This document shows, piece after piece, positions 34,271-41,233 of a stretch of DNA of 41,233 nt. The notes under the pieces are model-generated. The model searched no databases. It worked only from the letters and a program-made list of their open reading frames with translations, and was not told the DNA's origin. The stretch's first letter is position 1. Each line of letters begins with the position of its first letter. Origin of the DNA: Geobacter sp. (lineage in GTDB: Bacteria; Desulfobacterota; Desulfuromonadia; Geobacterales; DSM-12255); assembly GCA_009886125.1 (NCBI GenBank), contig VFJK01000059.1:1-41233 (forward strand). Direction: 5' to 3'. Made by a program: the position numbers and the translations under genes.

Positions 34271-36093
34271 CAGTACCTTTCTGAAATCAGTGTGAGAAGA
34301 TTTACAGCCACCCTGGCGACCTCTTCATCAGGATCATTGGAAGCCTCCCGGACAGATTCAGCTGCCCTTGCAGGGTCAATCTGCGTCAATGCATTCATCG
34401 CGGCGATTTTAAGCATTCCTGACGAAAAACTCATGAACGGCTTTATGCTGTCAAAAGCCGATTTTTCAGACCGCATCCCAAGACTCTTGATTACCGCGGC
34501 CTGAACTCTCTGAGTCGAGTCTTCGAGAGCAAGCTTGAGATACCCGGACTCATCTATGAACCCGCTCCATCCAAGCGCTGAAGCTGCTGCCAACCTTACA
34601 TCCGCCTCTTCGTCAGCAAGTGACATGAAAAGTATCCCTGCAGTCTCGGGAACCCTCATCTCCCCGAGTGTCGCTACAGCCTCTCTCCTGACAAGAAAAT
34701 CCTCGTCCTTGCTCAGAGACGTCAGGTGGGTGATATCCCTCAATGCACCAAAAAGCCGTACCGCCTGAAGACGGGAGTCCGGATTGTCAGACCCGGAAAG
34801 CTGAATGGCTGAGCCGAAAACGCTCTCCCTTGAGACTGTTGCCAGCTTGACCAGTGCAGCTGCCCCCCTGCGTCTGACCTCCTGATTTTCATCATTTATC
34901 AGCGTGACGAGAACAGGGATGAATTCGGTTAGCCCCGCTTTGCCGACAGCTTCCGCTGACAATGCCCTGACCATCGAAGAAGGGTCATTGACTCCTTCAG
35001 AAATAATATGAGCAGACTCCTGAAGGCGCAACTCTCCGGCCAGATGAACTATGACGCAGCGCTGTACTTCATCTCCTGAACTGAACCGGTCAGATAGAAA
35101 TGGAGCGGCCCCTTTTCCTATTTCGCGAAATGCTTCAAGTGATACCTGCTGGACATTCTCGTCCTCGTAGCCTTTCAGCAGGAAATCAAGAGCTCGCGGG
35201 TCACCCACGATGCCTAGAATCGCAATTGCTGCAGCTCTGACTTTCCGGTCAACGCTCTCGCGCATGGACATCAGATACTCGACCGTTTCGCTCCCGGCCA
35301 GAGGTTTAAGGCCCTGACTGATCTGCATCTTAAAATCCGGAGATGTCGATCTCAACCGTATCATGTCGAGTGCCGTAAGCGCCGCCTCTCTGACATTCCG
35401 TGCCCTGTCGCTCAAACCGGTGATCAGCAGCGTCAGTGAGCCGATATCACCTATAACCCCCAGACATTCAAACAGCGCCTTCTTAAGCAGTGGATCGCCG
35501 GCAAGCGGTGTTATCGAATCCAGCGGAACCGGGCTTCCGATCTTGACGAGAGCTTCCAGGATTGCATAGCGTATGAGCAGGTCATCCCTTGCGAGTATCT
35601 TCAGAAGGGATGGAAGTGAACTGGGATCGCCTATCAGCCCGAGACTCTCGGCAGCTGCAGCAGCAACATTTGAATCACCATCTGAAAGAGCGCCGGTAAG
35701 ATGCGGGATACTTGCTACAGATCCAATCCCGCCCATGATGTCAACTATGAATTTGCGAATTCCTGGATCTTCATTGGCAAGATGCTCCACAAGGTGAGGG
35801 ATCATCTTCTCGCCGACAGCCTGGAGGACCTCGACGACTGAGTTTCGGAGGCCTGCATTCCCCTGGACCGTCAGCAGTTCTATCAACTCTTTTGCAAGCT
35901 CATCCCCTGGAGAGACCGACAGGATAAGATCAACAGCCTCCTTCCGGACCCTCCAGCTCTCGTCACCGAGAGCAGAAACGGCAAGCGGCTTTATCTCGCT
36001 GAACGGAAACCCTGAAAGAGAGGAGACGGCAACTCTTCTCTCCTCTTCATCGGCAGACCTCAACCTGCGTAAAAGGTCATTAAATGCTTCCAC
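34270..36093 (-). CDS. HEAT-repeat scaffold protein in the che operon
   Basis: A 607-residue soluble protein made almost wholly of about 30-residue helical HEAT repeats (PBS-lyase type), for example LAVSALGDESWRVRKEAVDLIL and LLIRYAILEALVKIGS, repeated to the end. No catalytic motif, signal peptide or membrane segment is visible, so it is probably a cytoplasmic protein-binding solenoid. The start is GTG 36093 with AGAGGTG just upstream. It overlaps the zinc-ribbon pseudo-receiver gene by 14 bases and cheR by one, so it is made together with the adaptation enzymes. A scaffold role in this pathway is inference. Confidence 0.88.
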   Translation of the reverse strand: MEAFNDLLRRLRSADEEERRVAVSSLSGFPFSEIKPLAVSALGDESWRVRKEAVDLILSVSPGDELAKELIELLTVQGNAGLRNSVVEVLQAVGEKMIPHLVEHLANEDPGIRKFIVDIMGGIGSVASIPHLTGALSDGDSNVAAAAAESLGLIGDPSSLPSLLKILARDDLLIRYAILEALVKIGSPVPLDSITPLAGDPLLKKALFECLGVIGDIGSLTLLITGLSDRARNVREAALTALDMIRLRSTSPDFKMQISQGLKPLAGSETVEYLMSMRESVDRKVRAAAIAILGIVGDPRALDFLLKGYEDENVQQVSLEAFREIGKGAAPFLSDRFSSGDEVQRCVIVHLAGELRLQESAHIISEGVNDPSSMVRALSAEAVGKAGLTEFIPVLVTLINDENQEVRRRGAAALVKLATVSRESVFGSAIQLSGSDNPDSRLQAVRLFGALRDITHLTSLSKDEDFLVRREAVATLGEMRVPETAGILFMSLADEEADVRLAAASALGWSGFIDESGYLKLALEDSTQRVQAAVIKSLGMRSEKSAFDSIKPFMSFSSGMLKIAAMNALTQIDPARAAESVREASNDPDEEVARVAVNLLTLISERY

Positions 36094-37024
36094 CGGCCAC
36101 CTCTTTGTCCTGGTTGATTCCCATCTCCCGCTTTTTCTGGCTTATCAGTTCTGAAAGTGCCTCTTCAAAAAAATCTACCGGAAAAGATGCTGCTTCGGGT
36201 AAACGGCTTTCAAACAGTGCACGCCCGTCACGTATCTCGATGCCGAGACATTCGTCAATCTTTCCGGTCTGTACCCCTTCTTCAAGTTCAGCCTCCCGGT
36301 AAAGAGATATGTCCGAAACGATACTCCTTGCAAGCTGTCTGGCTGCCTTGTATTTCGCATCGTTCTCCGGTCTGATCTCAGGAGCCTGATTGGCCATAAG
36401 CTCTTTTCTGACCTTTTCCTGATCATTCTCTTCGGTAGGGGTAAAGGACGCCGGAGATGTATCGATCTCATTTTCAGAATCCGGAAGAGTCCCGTTGCCT
36501 GATTGGACCTCACGTGCGTCTGACGCAAGACGGTATATCATCGGAGCCAGCGAATCCGGAATATGATGCTGCTCGATATAATCATCAGCTCCATAGAGAG
36601 ATTGAGGAGAACGTTTATATTTTGTCTTGTCGTAGATCGCCGCAAGCAGGATGATCTTTATGTCGCTTGTCCGCTTGTCATTCCGTATTGCCTCACAGAC
36701 CTGAAATCCATACATCGTGGGAAGGGCTACATTTAGAAGCACCACATCCGGCATGAACTTTAAGGTAAGTGCCAGGGCCTCTTTCCCGTCATGACAGGAG
36801 AAGATATCGAACGGTTCAGGAGCCAGGACTTTCTGTACTGCTGCGCAGAATTCAGCGCTCTCATGCGCTACAAGCACGGTAAGCCTTCCGGACTTCTCAC
36901 TCTTTTCTGTCGAAAGCAGAAAAACCGAAGAGCATCTGCTGCATCTCAACCTGATACCCGCACCACTGACTTTCTGTTCATCGAATTTGAACCTGGTCCT
37001 GCAGGCAGGACAACTGATATACAT
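36080..37024 (-). CDS. Zinc-ribbon protein with degenerate receiver domain
   Basis: A 314-residue protein with an N-terminal MJ0042-type zinc ribbon (Cys5, Cys8, Cys28, Cys31), a receiver-like domain at about 47-170, and an acidic linker followed by a helical C-terminal region of unknown fold (about 215-314). The receiver lacks its chemistry: the phospho-acceptor site is Asn98 (LLNVALP), the acidic pair is Ala53-His54 and the Lys is Gln152. It should therefore act by binding rather than by phosphotransfer. I start at ATG 37024 (AAGGAG 11 nt upstream); the ATG at 37033 lies only 2 nt from that Shine-Dalgarno. It follows cheW by 36 nt and overlaps the HEAT-repeat gene. Confidence 0.83.
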   Translation of the reverse strand: MYISCPACRTRFKFDEQKVSGAGIRLRCSRCSSVFLLSTEKSEKSGRLTVLVAHESAEFCAAVQKVLAPEPFDIFSCHDGKEALALTLKFMPDVVLLNVALPTMYGFQVCEAIRNDKRTSDIKIILLAAIYDKTKYKRSPQSLYGADDYIEQHHIPDSLAPMIYRLASDAREVQSGNGTLPDSENEIDTSPASFTPTEENDQEKVRKELMANQAPEIRPENDAKYKAARQLARSIVSDISLYREAELEEGVQTGKIDECLGIEIRDGRALFESRLPEAASFPVDFFEEALSELISQKKREMGINQDKEVAGGSI

Positions 37025-37060
37025 TCTAAGCATCTCTCCTTCGCAAATGAGAACAGTAAA

Positions 37061-37522
37061 TCAAGTCAGGGAGCCCAGGGCATTCACTTCGTTTGCATTG
37101 AGGAGCCTGTCAATATCAAGCAGCATGACCAGAATATCCCCGTGCAGACATACTCCGAGCAGATGATCGGCGATAAGACCATCAGAGACCGCAGGTGGAG
37201 GTTTTATGTCGCTGACAGGGACAGTAATCACCTCGGTGACATCATCGACAACCAGGCCGATGGTCTGCGCAGAAAGCCGCACGATCAGGAGCCGTGTTGA
37301 TGAACCCGGATCTCTTGCCGGCATATCGAATCGCTTGCGCAGATCTACGACAGGGATGACAGAGCCTCTCAGATTTATGACCCCGTCAATAAAAGAAGGC
37401 GCTTTCGGAAGGTTCGTCAGCCTCTGAGGACGGATAATCTCCTTTATCCTCATGATATCGACAGCATATAGATCATCAATGAGGCGGAAACAGGCGATCT
37501 GTATCTCGGTTACACTGGTCAT
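37061..37522 (-). CDS. cheW: Chemotaxis coupling protein CheW
   Basis: Adaptor linking receptors to CheA (153 aa). The SH3-like CheW fold is recognisable from YAVDIMRIKEIIRP, INLRGSVIPVVDLRKRF and IGLVVDDVTEVI. No extra domain is present. It is the shorter of two CheW-type proteins in the cluster, so the pathway may use two coupling proteins with different partners. It stands 54 nt downstream of a receiver gene and 36 nt upstream of the zinc-ribbon pseudo-receiver. Confidence 0.94.
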   Translation of the reverse strand: MTSVTEIQIACFRLIDDLYAVDIMRIKEIIRPQRLTNLPKAPSFIDGVINLRGSVIPVVDLRKRFDMPARDPGSSTRLLIVRLSAQTIGLVVDDVTEVITVPVSDIKPPPAVSDGLIADHLLGVCLHGDILVMLLDIDRLLNANEVNALGSLT

Positions 37523-37576
37523 TTGCGTCCTCTCGAAAAAAACCTGCCGATATATTCTGGAATCTGCTCCCGGTCT

Positions 37577-37951
37577 CTACCTTTTCTGCAGCAGACCTGT
37601 GATTACATCAATTATTTTCAATGATTTGAAAGGTTTCGTTATGTAAGCGTCAGCACCGACTTCAATCCCTCTGGCCTGGTCAACCGCACTCTTTTTGGCG
37701 GTGAGCATGACTACCGGTATGCCCCTGGTCTCCGGGTTCTCTTTTATCCTGCGGCAGACTTCGAAGCCATCGATTCCCGGCATCATGATATCCAGCAGGA
37801 CAAGATCCGGCTTGTTCTGCTCGATCTCACTCAAAGCTGCAAGACCGTCCTTTACCCCGGTAACTTTATACCCTTTTGAAGCGAGCAGAATGGTTTCGAG
37901 TTTCAAGAGACTCTCTTCATCTTCGACAATGAGTATATGGTTATTTCCCAT
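37577..37951 (-). CDS. Single-domain response regulator in the che operon
   Basis: Stand-alone receiver (124 aa) with intact residues: Glu10/Asp11, phospho-acceptor Asp54 (LLDIMMP) and Lys106 (ITKPF). Its sequence is closer to PilH/DivK-type receivers (GADAYITKPF) than to motor-binding CheY. With the CheY at 31074 and the CheB receiver it gives CheA at least three possible phosphate acceptors here, so it could be a phosphate sink or a separate output. It lies between the two CheW genes with gaps of 72 and 54 nt. Confidence 0.9.
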   Translation of the reverse strand: MGNNHILIVEDEESLLKLETILLASKGYKVTGVKDGLAALSEIEQNKPDLVLLDIMMPGIDGFEVCRRIKENPETRGIPVVMLTAKKSAVDQARGIEVGADAYITKPFKSLKIIDVITGLLQKR

Positions 37952-38023
37952 GAGGACTCTCTTTCGGCAACGACCGTCGCCAATTATTTATTGAAGCTGT
38001 TAGAGTGAGTGCTAAAAACCGTT

Positions 38024-38932
38024 TCAGTTGATGCAGATATCAAGAATCGAATCCAGATTGAGCAGGATCAGCATCCTCTTCTCAAAGCGTCCAAGACCCT
38101 TTACAAAATCGCGATCGATCCCGTCAAGGACAGCCGGGGGATCTTCAATATCCGTGTTATTAATTCTTGCGACCTGCACCACCTCATCCACGAGGATCCC
38201 GCAGTATCCAGAATCCTTCTTGACCACGATGACCCTCTCCCTTCCGGTACTTCCCCCTAAAGTGAGAGCCAGCCTGAGACGCATATCCATGATCGGGATA
38301 ATAACTCCGCGAAGAGATATGACCCCGGAGATGAAGCCCGGCATTCTCGGCACTTCAGTTACATCTCTTGGCTTGATGATCTCCTTGATAGCCATGATAT
38401 TGATAGCATACTCCTCCTTTGCCACCTTGAAGCAGAGATACTCTTCAATGACGACTGAAGAAGAAGGCAGAGTGCTGTAATGCGATGCCTCATCGGAATC
38501 TGAAGAGCACTCCCTGCCTGAAATGATCGTTGCCATAGGATCATACCCCGCCGACTTTATTCTGGGTGAAAAAGGCGGGGCCGTCTGATTCAAGGGAGTG
38601 ATATCGTCCGGCATGGAGGGCGTTTCTTCATTCAGAGTGGTCTTCTGAGGGAAGTATTCCGGCAGACCGGCATCTGAAAAAAGTTCAGGCGTAAATTCGG
38701 TCAAAAGGTCTTCAACTGACTCACCTTCTTCAACCGCCACTCCTATGGCGCAGTTGGCCAATTCGTCTTCTCTGACCTCAGCGGCAAGGGTCTCCGGCTC
38801 TTCACTCTCAGTCTCGAAATCATACTGCTGATCCTCAAAGAGCTCTCCGGCGATCTCAGGCCGCTCAAATCCAACGATTGGATCGCCCTTTTTCTTGGAT
38901 TCGGATTTTTTACGTATCTCGGCTAGGTTCAT
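38024..38932 (-). CDS. CheW-domain protein with long acidic N-terminal extension
   Basis: A 302-residue protein whose last 140 residues are a CheW domain (EEYLCFKVAKEEYAINIMAI, ISLRGVIIPIMDMRLRL, CGILVDEVVQVARI). The first 160 residues are low in hydrophobic content, rich in Glu, Asp, Pro and Ser, and probably disordered. The CheW domain is complete, so it should dock on CheA and receptor tips; the tail may bind another protein of the cluster. It lies 16 nt after the AAA+ ATPase gene. Confidence 0.9.
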   Translation of the reverse strand: MNLAEIRKKSESKKKGDPIVGFERPEIAGELFEDQQYDFETESEEPETLAAEVREDELANCAIGVAVEEGESVEDLLTEFTPELFSDAGLPEYFPQKTTLNEETPSMPDDITPLNQTAPPFSPRIKSAGYDPMATIISGRECSSDSDEASHYSTLPSSSVVIEEYLCFKVAKEEYAINIMAIKEIIKPRDVTEVPRMPGFISGVISLRGVIIPIMDMRLRLALTLGGSTGRERVIVVKKDSGYCGILVDEVVQVARINNTDIEDPPAVLDGIDRDFVKGLGRFEKRMLILLNLDSILDICIN

Positions 38933-38948
38933 GGCTTTCCAGTCCTGA

Positions 38949-39749
38949 TCAGATTAATAGTTCTGAGGCAACTGCTTCAACAATGGAAGCATCGATCAGT
39001 GAAGCATCACTTCCATACCCCTCAAGGATCGCATTGGTCGCAATCAGGTTTATGCGCCGGGGGACACCTTCAGAAAGCTCGTATATTTTCTGAACGGCAT
39101 CAGGCGAAAAGAGCCCCGCCCCGCCACCTGCTGTTTCAAGACGGAAATCAAGATAGTCCTGAACATCATCCATCTCAAGGGGCAGAAGGTGAAACTGCAT
39201 GGTAATACGCTGCCTCAGCGGCTCGAAAACCGGATTTGAAAGCATGGTACGCAGTTCAGGCTGTCCCATGAGTATCACCGTTAAAAGGTTTCTATCATCA
39301 AGCTGATAATTAGTCAGGAGGCGTATCTCGTCAAATATCTCCCTGTCAGGGATAAGCTGTGCTTCATCGACGATCAGTACCGGAGAAACACCTTCATTAT
39401 GCAGTATATACAGGGCATCGGCAATCTGATTAAGCAGTGACTCCTTGTCAGCAGCAGGTGAAACAGGTGAAAGTGAACGGGCAATGCTTCGCAGAAATTC
39501 AACTGCGGAGAGGCGTGGATTTACGATAAAGCAGAATCGGTACTCATCTCCGAGAGAGTCCATGAGAGCCCTGGAAAGAGTCGTCTTGCCACAGCCGATC
39601 TCGCCGGTGAGCAGTGCGATCTCCCGCTCCTCGGCAACGTAGTGAAGCCTTGCCAGCGCCTCCCGATGTCCCCTGCTTAAATAGAGGAACCTGGGGTCGG
39701 GTGTTTTGCTGAAAGGGCGCTCCTTCATGCAGTAGAAATCATTATACAT
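38949..39749 (-). CDS. ExeA/GspA-like AAA+ ATPase in the che operon
   Basis: A 266-residue AAA+ ATPase starting MYNDFYCMKERPFSKTPDPRFLYLS, the entry sequence of the ExeA/GspA/MshM family. Walker A is GEIGCGKT (49-56), Walker B is LIVDEAQL (Asp128, Glu129), and the sensor regions ILMGQPEL and GVPRRINLI are present. The C-terminal peptidoglycan-binding part and membrane anchor of full ExeA are absent, so only the cytoplasmic motor is present. ExeA relatives help assemble secretion or pilus machines; here the gene lies 5 nt after cheA and 16 nt before the CheW-domain gene, which suggests a role in placing or remodelling the chemosensory complex. That role is inference. Confidence 0.87.
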   Translation of the reverse strand: MYNDFYCMKERPFSKTPDPRFLYLSRGHREALARLHYVAEEREIALLTGEIGCGKTTLSRALMDSLGDEYRFCFIVNPRLSAVEFLRSIARSLSPVSPAADKESLLNQIADALYILHNEGVSPVLIVDEAQLIPDREIFDEIRLLTNYQLDDRNLLTVILMGQPELRTMLSNPVFEPLRQRITMQFHLLPLEMDDVQDYLDFRLETAGGGAGLFSPDAVQKIYELSEGVPRRINLIATNAILEGYGSDASLIDASIVEAVASELLI

Positions 39750-39754
39750 GGCTG

Positions 39755-41233
39755 TCAGACCTGACCTCCACCCTTGGTAACTTCATGGATTATCCCGCTG
39801 ACATCAAGAACCAGTATTGTCCGCTGATCACCCAGATCTGCTGCGCCGGAAATCCCTTTCAACCCTTCAAAAATGGAACCAAGGGTCTTGATGACAATAT
39901 CCTGCTGCCCGAGAAGATCGTCTACCACAAGACCGAGTCTTTTCTCGGCAACGCCCACTACGACGACAAACACGCTGTCAGATTCGATATGCTTCGCATC
40001 CAGATGGAAAAAACTGTCCAGCCTCAGAAGTGGAAGGGTGCTCTCCCGGAGTTGCATCACCTCTTTCCGTTCAACCGTAAGGATGTCTTTTTTCTCAAGC
40101 ATCAATGATTCAAGCACTGATGTTATCGGCAGAGCGTAATAGCGATCGGCGGAAGCGATAATGAGCGCTTTGATAATAGCCAGGGTTATCGGCAGAGTTA
40201 TGGTCATCCTGCTGCCATGGCCCATTGTGCTCTCGACATCTACCATCCCGCTGACCGCAGAAATGTTATTTTTAACCACATCCATCCCGACACCGCGACC
40301 GGAGACCTCGGTGACCGTCTCACTTGTAGAGAATCCGGGGAGGAAAATAAGTTCAATCGCTTCACGCTCTGTCAAGATATCAGACGCAGAGATGAGTCCC
40401 TTTTCAATCGCCTTTTTCTTGACCTTGTCAATATTTATACCCCTGCCGTCATCCTCAACCTCGATAACGACGTGATTACCCTTCTGATATGAGGAGAGAC
40501 TGATGAGACCACGTTCCTCTTTCCCTGCCGCACGCCGCTCTTCAGGCGGCTCAATCCCGTGGTCTATCGCATTCCGGATTATGTGCATCAACGGATCTGC
40601 AATATCCTCCATGATAAGTTTGTCGAGTTCAGTATCTGCACCGAATGTTTTCAGTTCGACCTTTTTCCCCTGCTCTCTGGATATTTTACGAACGATCCGG
40701 CCCATTTTCTCATAAAGTTGGCCTACGGGGATCATCCTGATCTCCATGACCCCTTTCTGAAGTTCGTTCAGCTTTCGTTCGAGCCCCTTGGCAGCCTTGA
40801 CAAGTTCAGAAAAAACCGTCGAGTACCCCTCTTTCCGCATCTTTTCAGAGATATCGTTTATCGTAGAGTGAGACAGGACGAGTTCTCCGACGATATTCAT
40901 CAGCTCATCAAGCTTTCCTATGTCGACCCGTACCGTCCGGCTCATGCTCTTTGCTGTCATCGCATTTTCAGGAGGCACAGTTAACACAGTAGCTGCCTCG
41001 ATTTCCGATTGGACAGCCGCGTCAGACGCAGAGATACCCTGACTTGGAACGTGCTTGCCGCTTAAGACCCGTACGGTTGCATTTGAATCAGCAACAAGAG
41101 CGGCAATCTCGTCGACCCCTTTGGCAGAAGCGTACAGTATTTCGAAATCGATCGAAGCCTCGATGTTCGACCCGACACTCGGGAGCGTGCTGATCACTTC
41201 TCCTGAGCGCTTGAGCGCCTCGGTCAGTTCAGC
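39755..41233 (-). CDS. cheA: Chemotaxis histidine kinase CheA (N-terminal part outside window)
   Basis: The central kinase of the cluster. The frame is open to the window edge (codons before the GTG at 41197 read AELTEALKRSGE), so the HPt domain with the phosphorylated His lies upstream and is not seen. Visible parts are the end of a P2-like region, the dimerisation domain (SRTVRVDIGKLDELMNIVGELVLS), the ATPase domain with N box (MHIIRNAIDHGIE), G1 (EVEDDGRGI), F box (FLPGFST) and G2 (GRGVGMDVV), and the C-terminal CheW-like domain. All kinase motifs look intact. The AAA+ gene begins 5 nt downstream. Confidence 0.96.
   Translation of the reverse strand, partial: AELTEALKRSGEVISTLPSVGSNIEASIDFEILYASAKGVDEIAALVADSNATVRVLSGKHVPSQGISASDAAVQSEIEAATVLTVPPENAMTAKSMSRTVRVDIGKLDELMNIVGELVLSHSTINDISEKMRKEGYSTVFSELVKAAKGLERKLNELQKGVMEIRMIPVGQLYEKMGRIVRKISREQGKKVELKTFGADTELDKLIMEDIADPLMHIIRNAIDHGIEPPEERRAAGKEERGLISLSSYQKGNHVVIEVEDDGRGINIDKVKKKAIEKGLISASDILTEREAIELIFLPGFSTSETVTEVSGRGVGMDVVKNNISAVSGMVDVESTMGHGSRMTITLPITLAIIKALIIASADRYYALPITSVLESLMLEKKDILTVERKEVMQLRESTLPLLRLDSFFHLDAKHIESDSVFVVVVGVAEKRLGLVVDDLLGQQDIVIKTLGSIFEGLKGISGAADLGDQRTILVLDVSGIIHEVTKGGGQV

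Overview
The window most likely comes from a Geobacter-like member of the Desulfuromonadota (formerly Deltaproteobacteria). The grounds are a 27-heme c-type cytochrome built from nine triheme modules, a PpcA-like triheme periplasmic cytochrome, a chemosensory operon with accessory proteins, and a moderately high GC content. Gene content is that of a core chromosome: no integrase, transposase, phage gene, CRISPR array, tRNA or rRNA was found. Both ends cut genes: recQ lacks its 5' end at position 1 and cheA lacks its 5' end at 41233.

Layout. 1-4782 (+): recQ, then a nucleotide biosynthesis run purQ-purF-pyrE with an octanucleotide repeat tract between purQ and purF, closed by a strong terminator. 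5052-5988 (+): a cysteine-cluster protein and a small unknown protein, preceded by a 155-bp interval bounded by inverted repeats. 6056-12701 (-): guaB, guaA, mreD, mrdA (PBP2) and rodA, i.e. GMP synthesis followed directly by cell-elongation genes without mreB or mreC. 12867-15689 (-): PAP2 phosphatase, HemN/HemW-like radical SAM protein, MazG-like pyrophosphohydrolase and a CheY-like regulator. 15987-19638 (+): MBL-fold hydrolase, a MshEN/pseudo-receiver protein, an SPFH-GYF protein and a three-zinc-ribbon protein. 19643-24325 (-): SemiSWEET, trmJ, PpcA-like cytochrome, M42 peptidase, DUF151 protein and miaB. rpsT (+) lies alone with its own promoter and a UUG start. 24838-28843 (-): leuS-lptE-holA. 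28907-41233 (-): a twelve-gene chemosensory run, cheA (partial), AAA+ ATPase, CheW with a long N-terminus, receiver, cheW, zinc-ribbon pseudo-receiver, HEAT-repeat protein, cheR, cheB, coiled-coil/GAF protein, cheY and, 13 nt after cheY, the 27-heme cytochrome.

How the genes fit together. The che run encodes a complete CheA/W/R/B/Y core plus four unusual accessories, but no receptor and no flagellar gene lie in the window. Its tight link to a predicted electron-conducting cytochrome suggests a chemosensory pathway tied to extracellular or periplasmic electron transfer rather than to simple swimming; this is inference. The strongest structural point is that all nine cytochrome modules have only two non-motif histidines in conserved positions but an invariant Met-x-x-Met-(Glu/Asp) just before the middle heme motif, which predicts 18 bis-His and 9 His/Met hemes. 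A second candidate signalling unit is the MshEN/pseudo-receiver-SPFH-GYF pair at 16885-18865. Two long quasi-palindromic elements (11111-11228 and 20764-20904) with the same CGTAGC/GCTACG apex are probably members of a dispersed repeat family.
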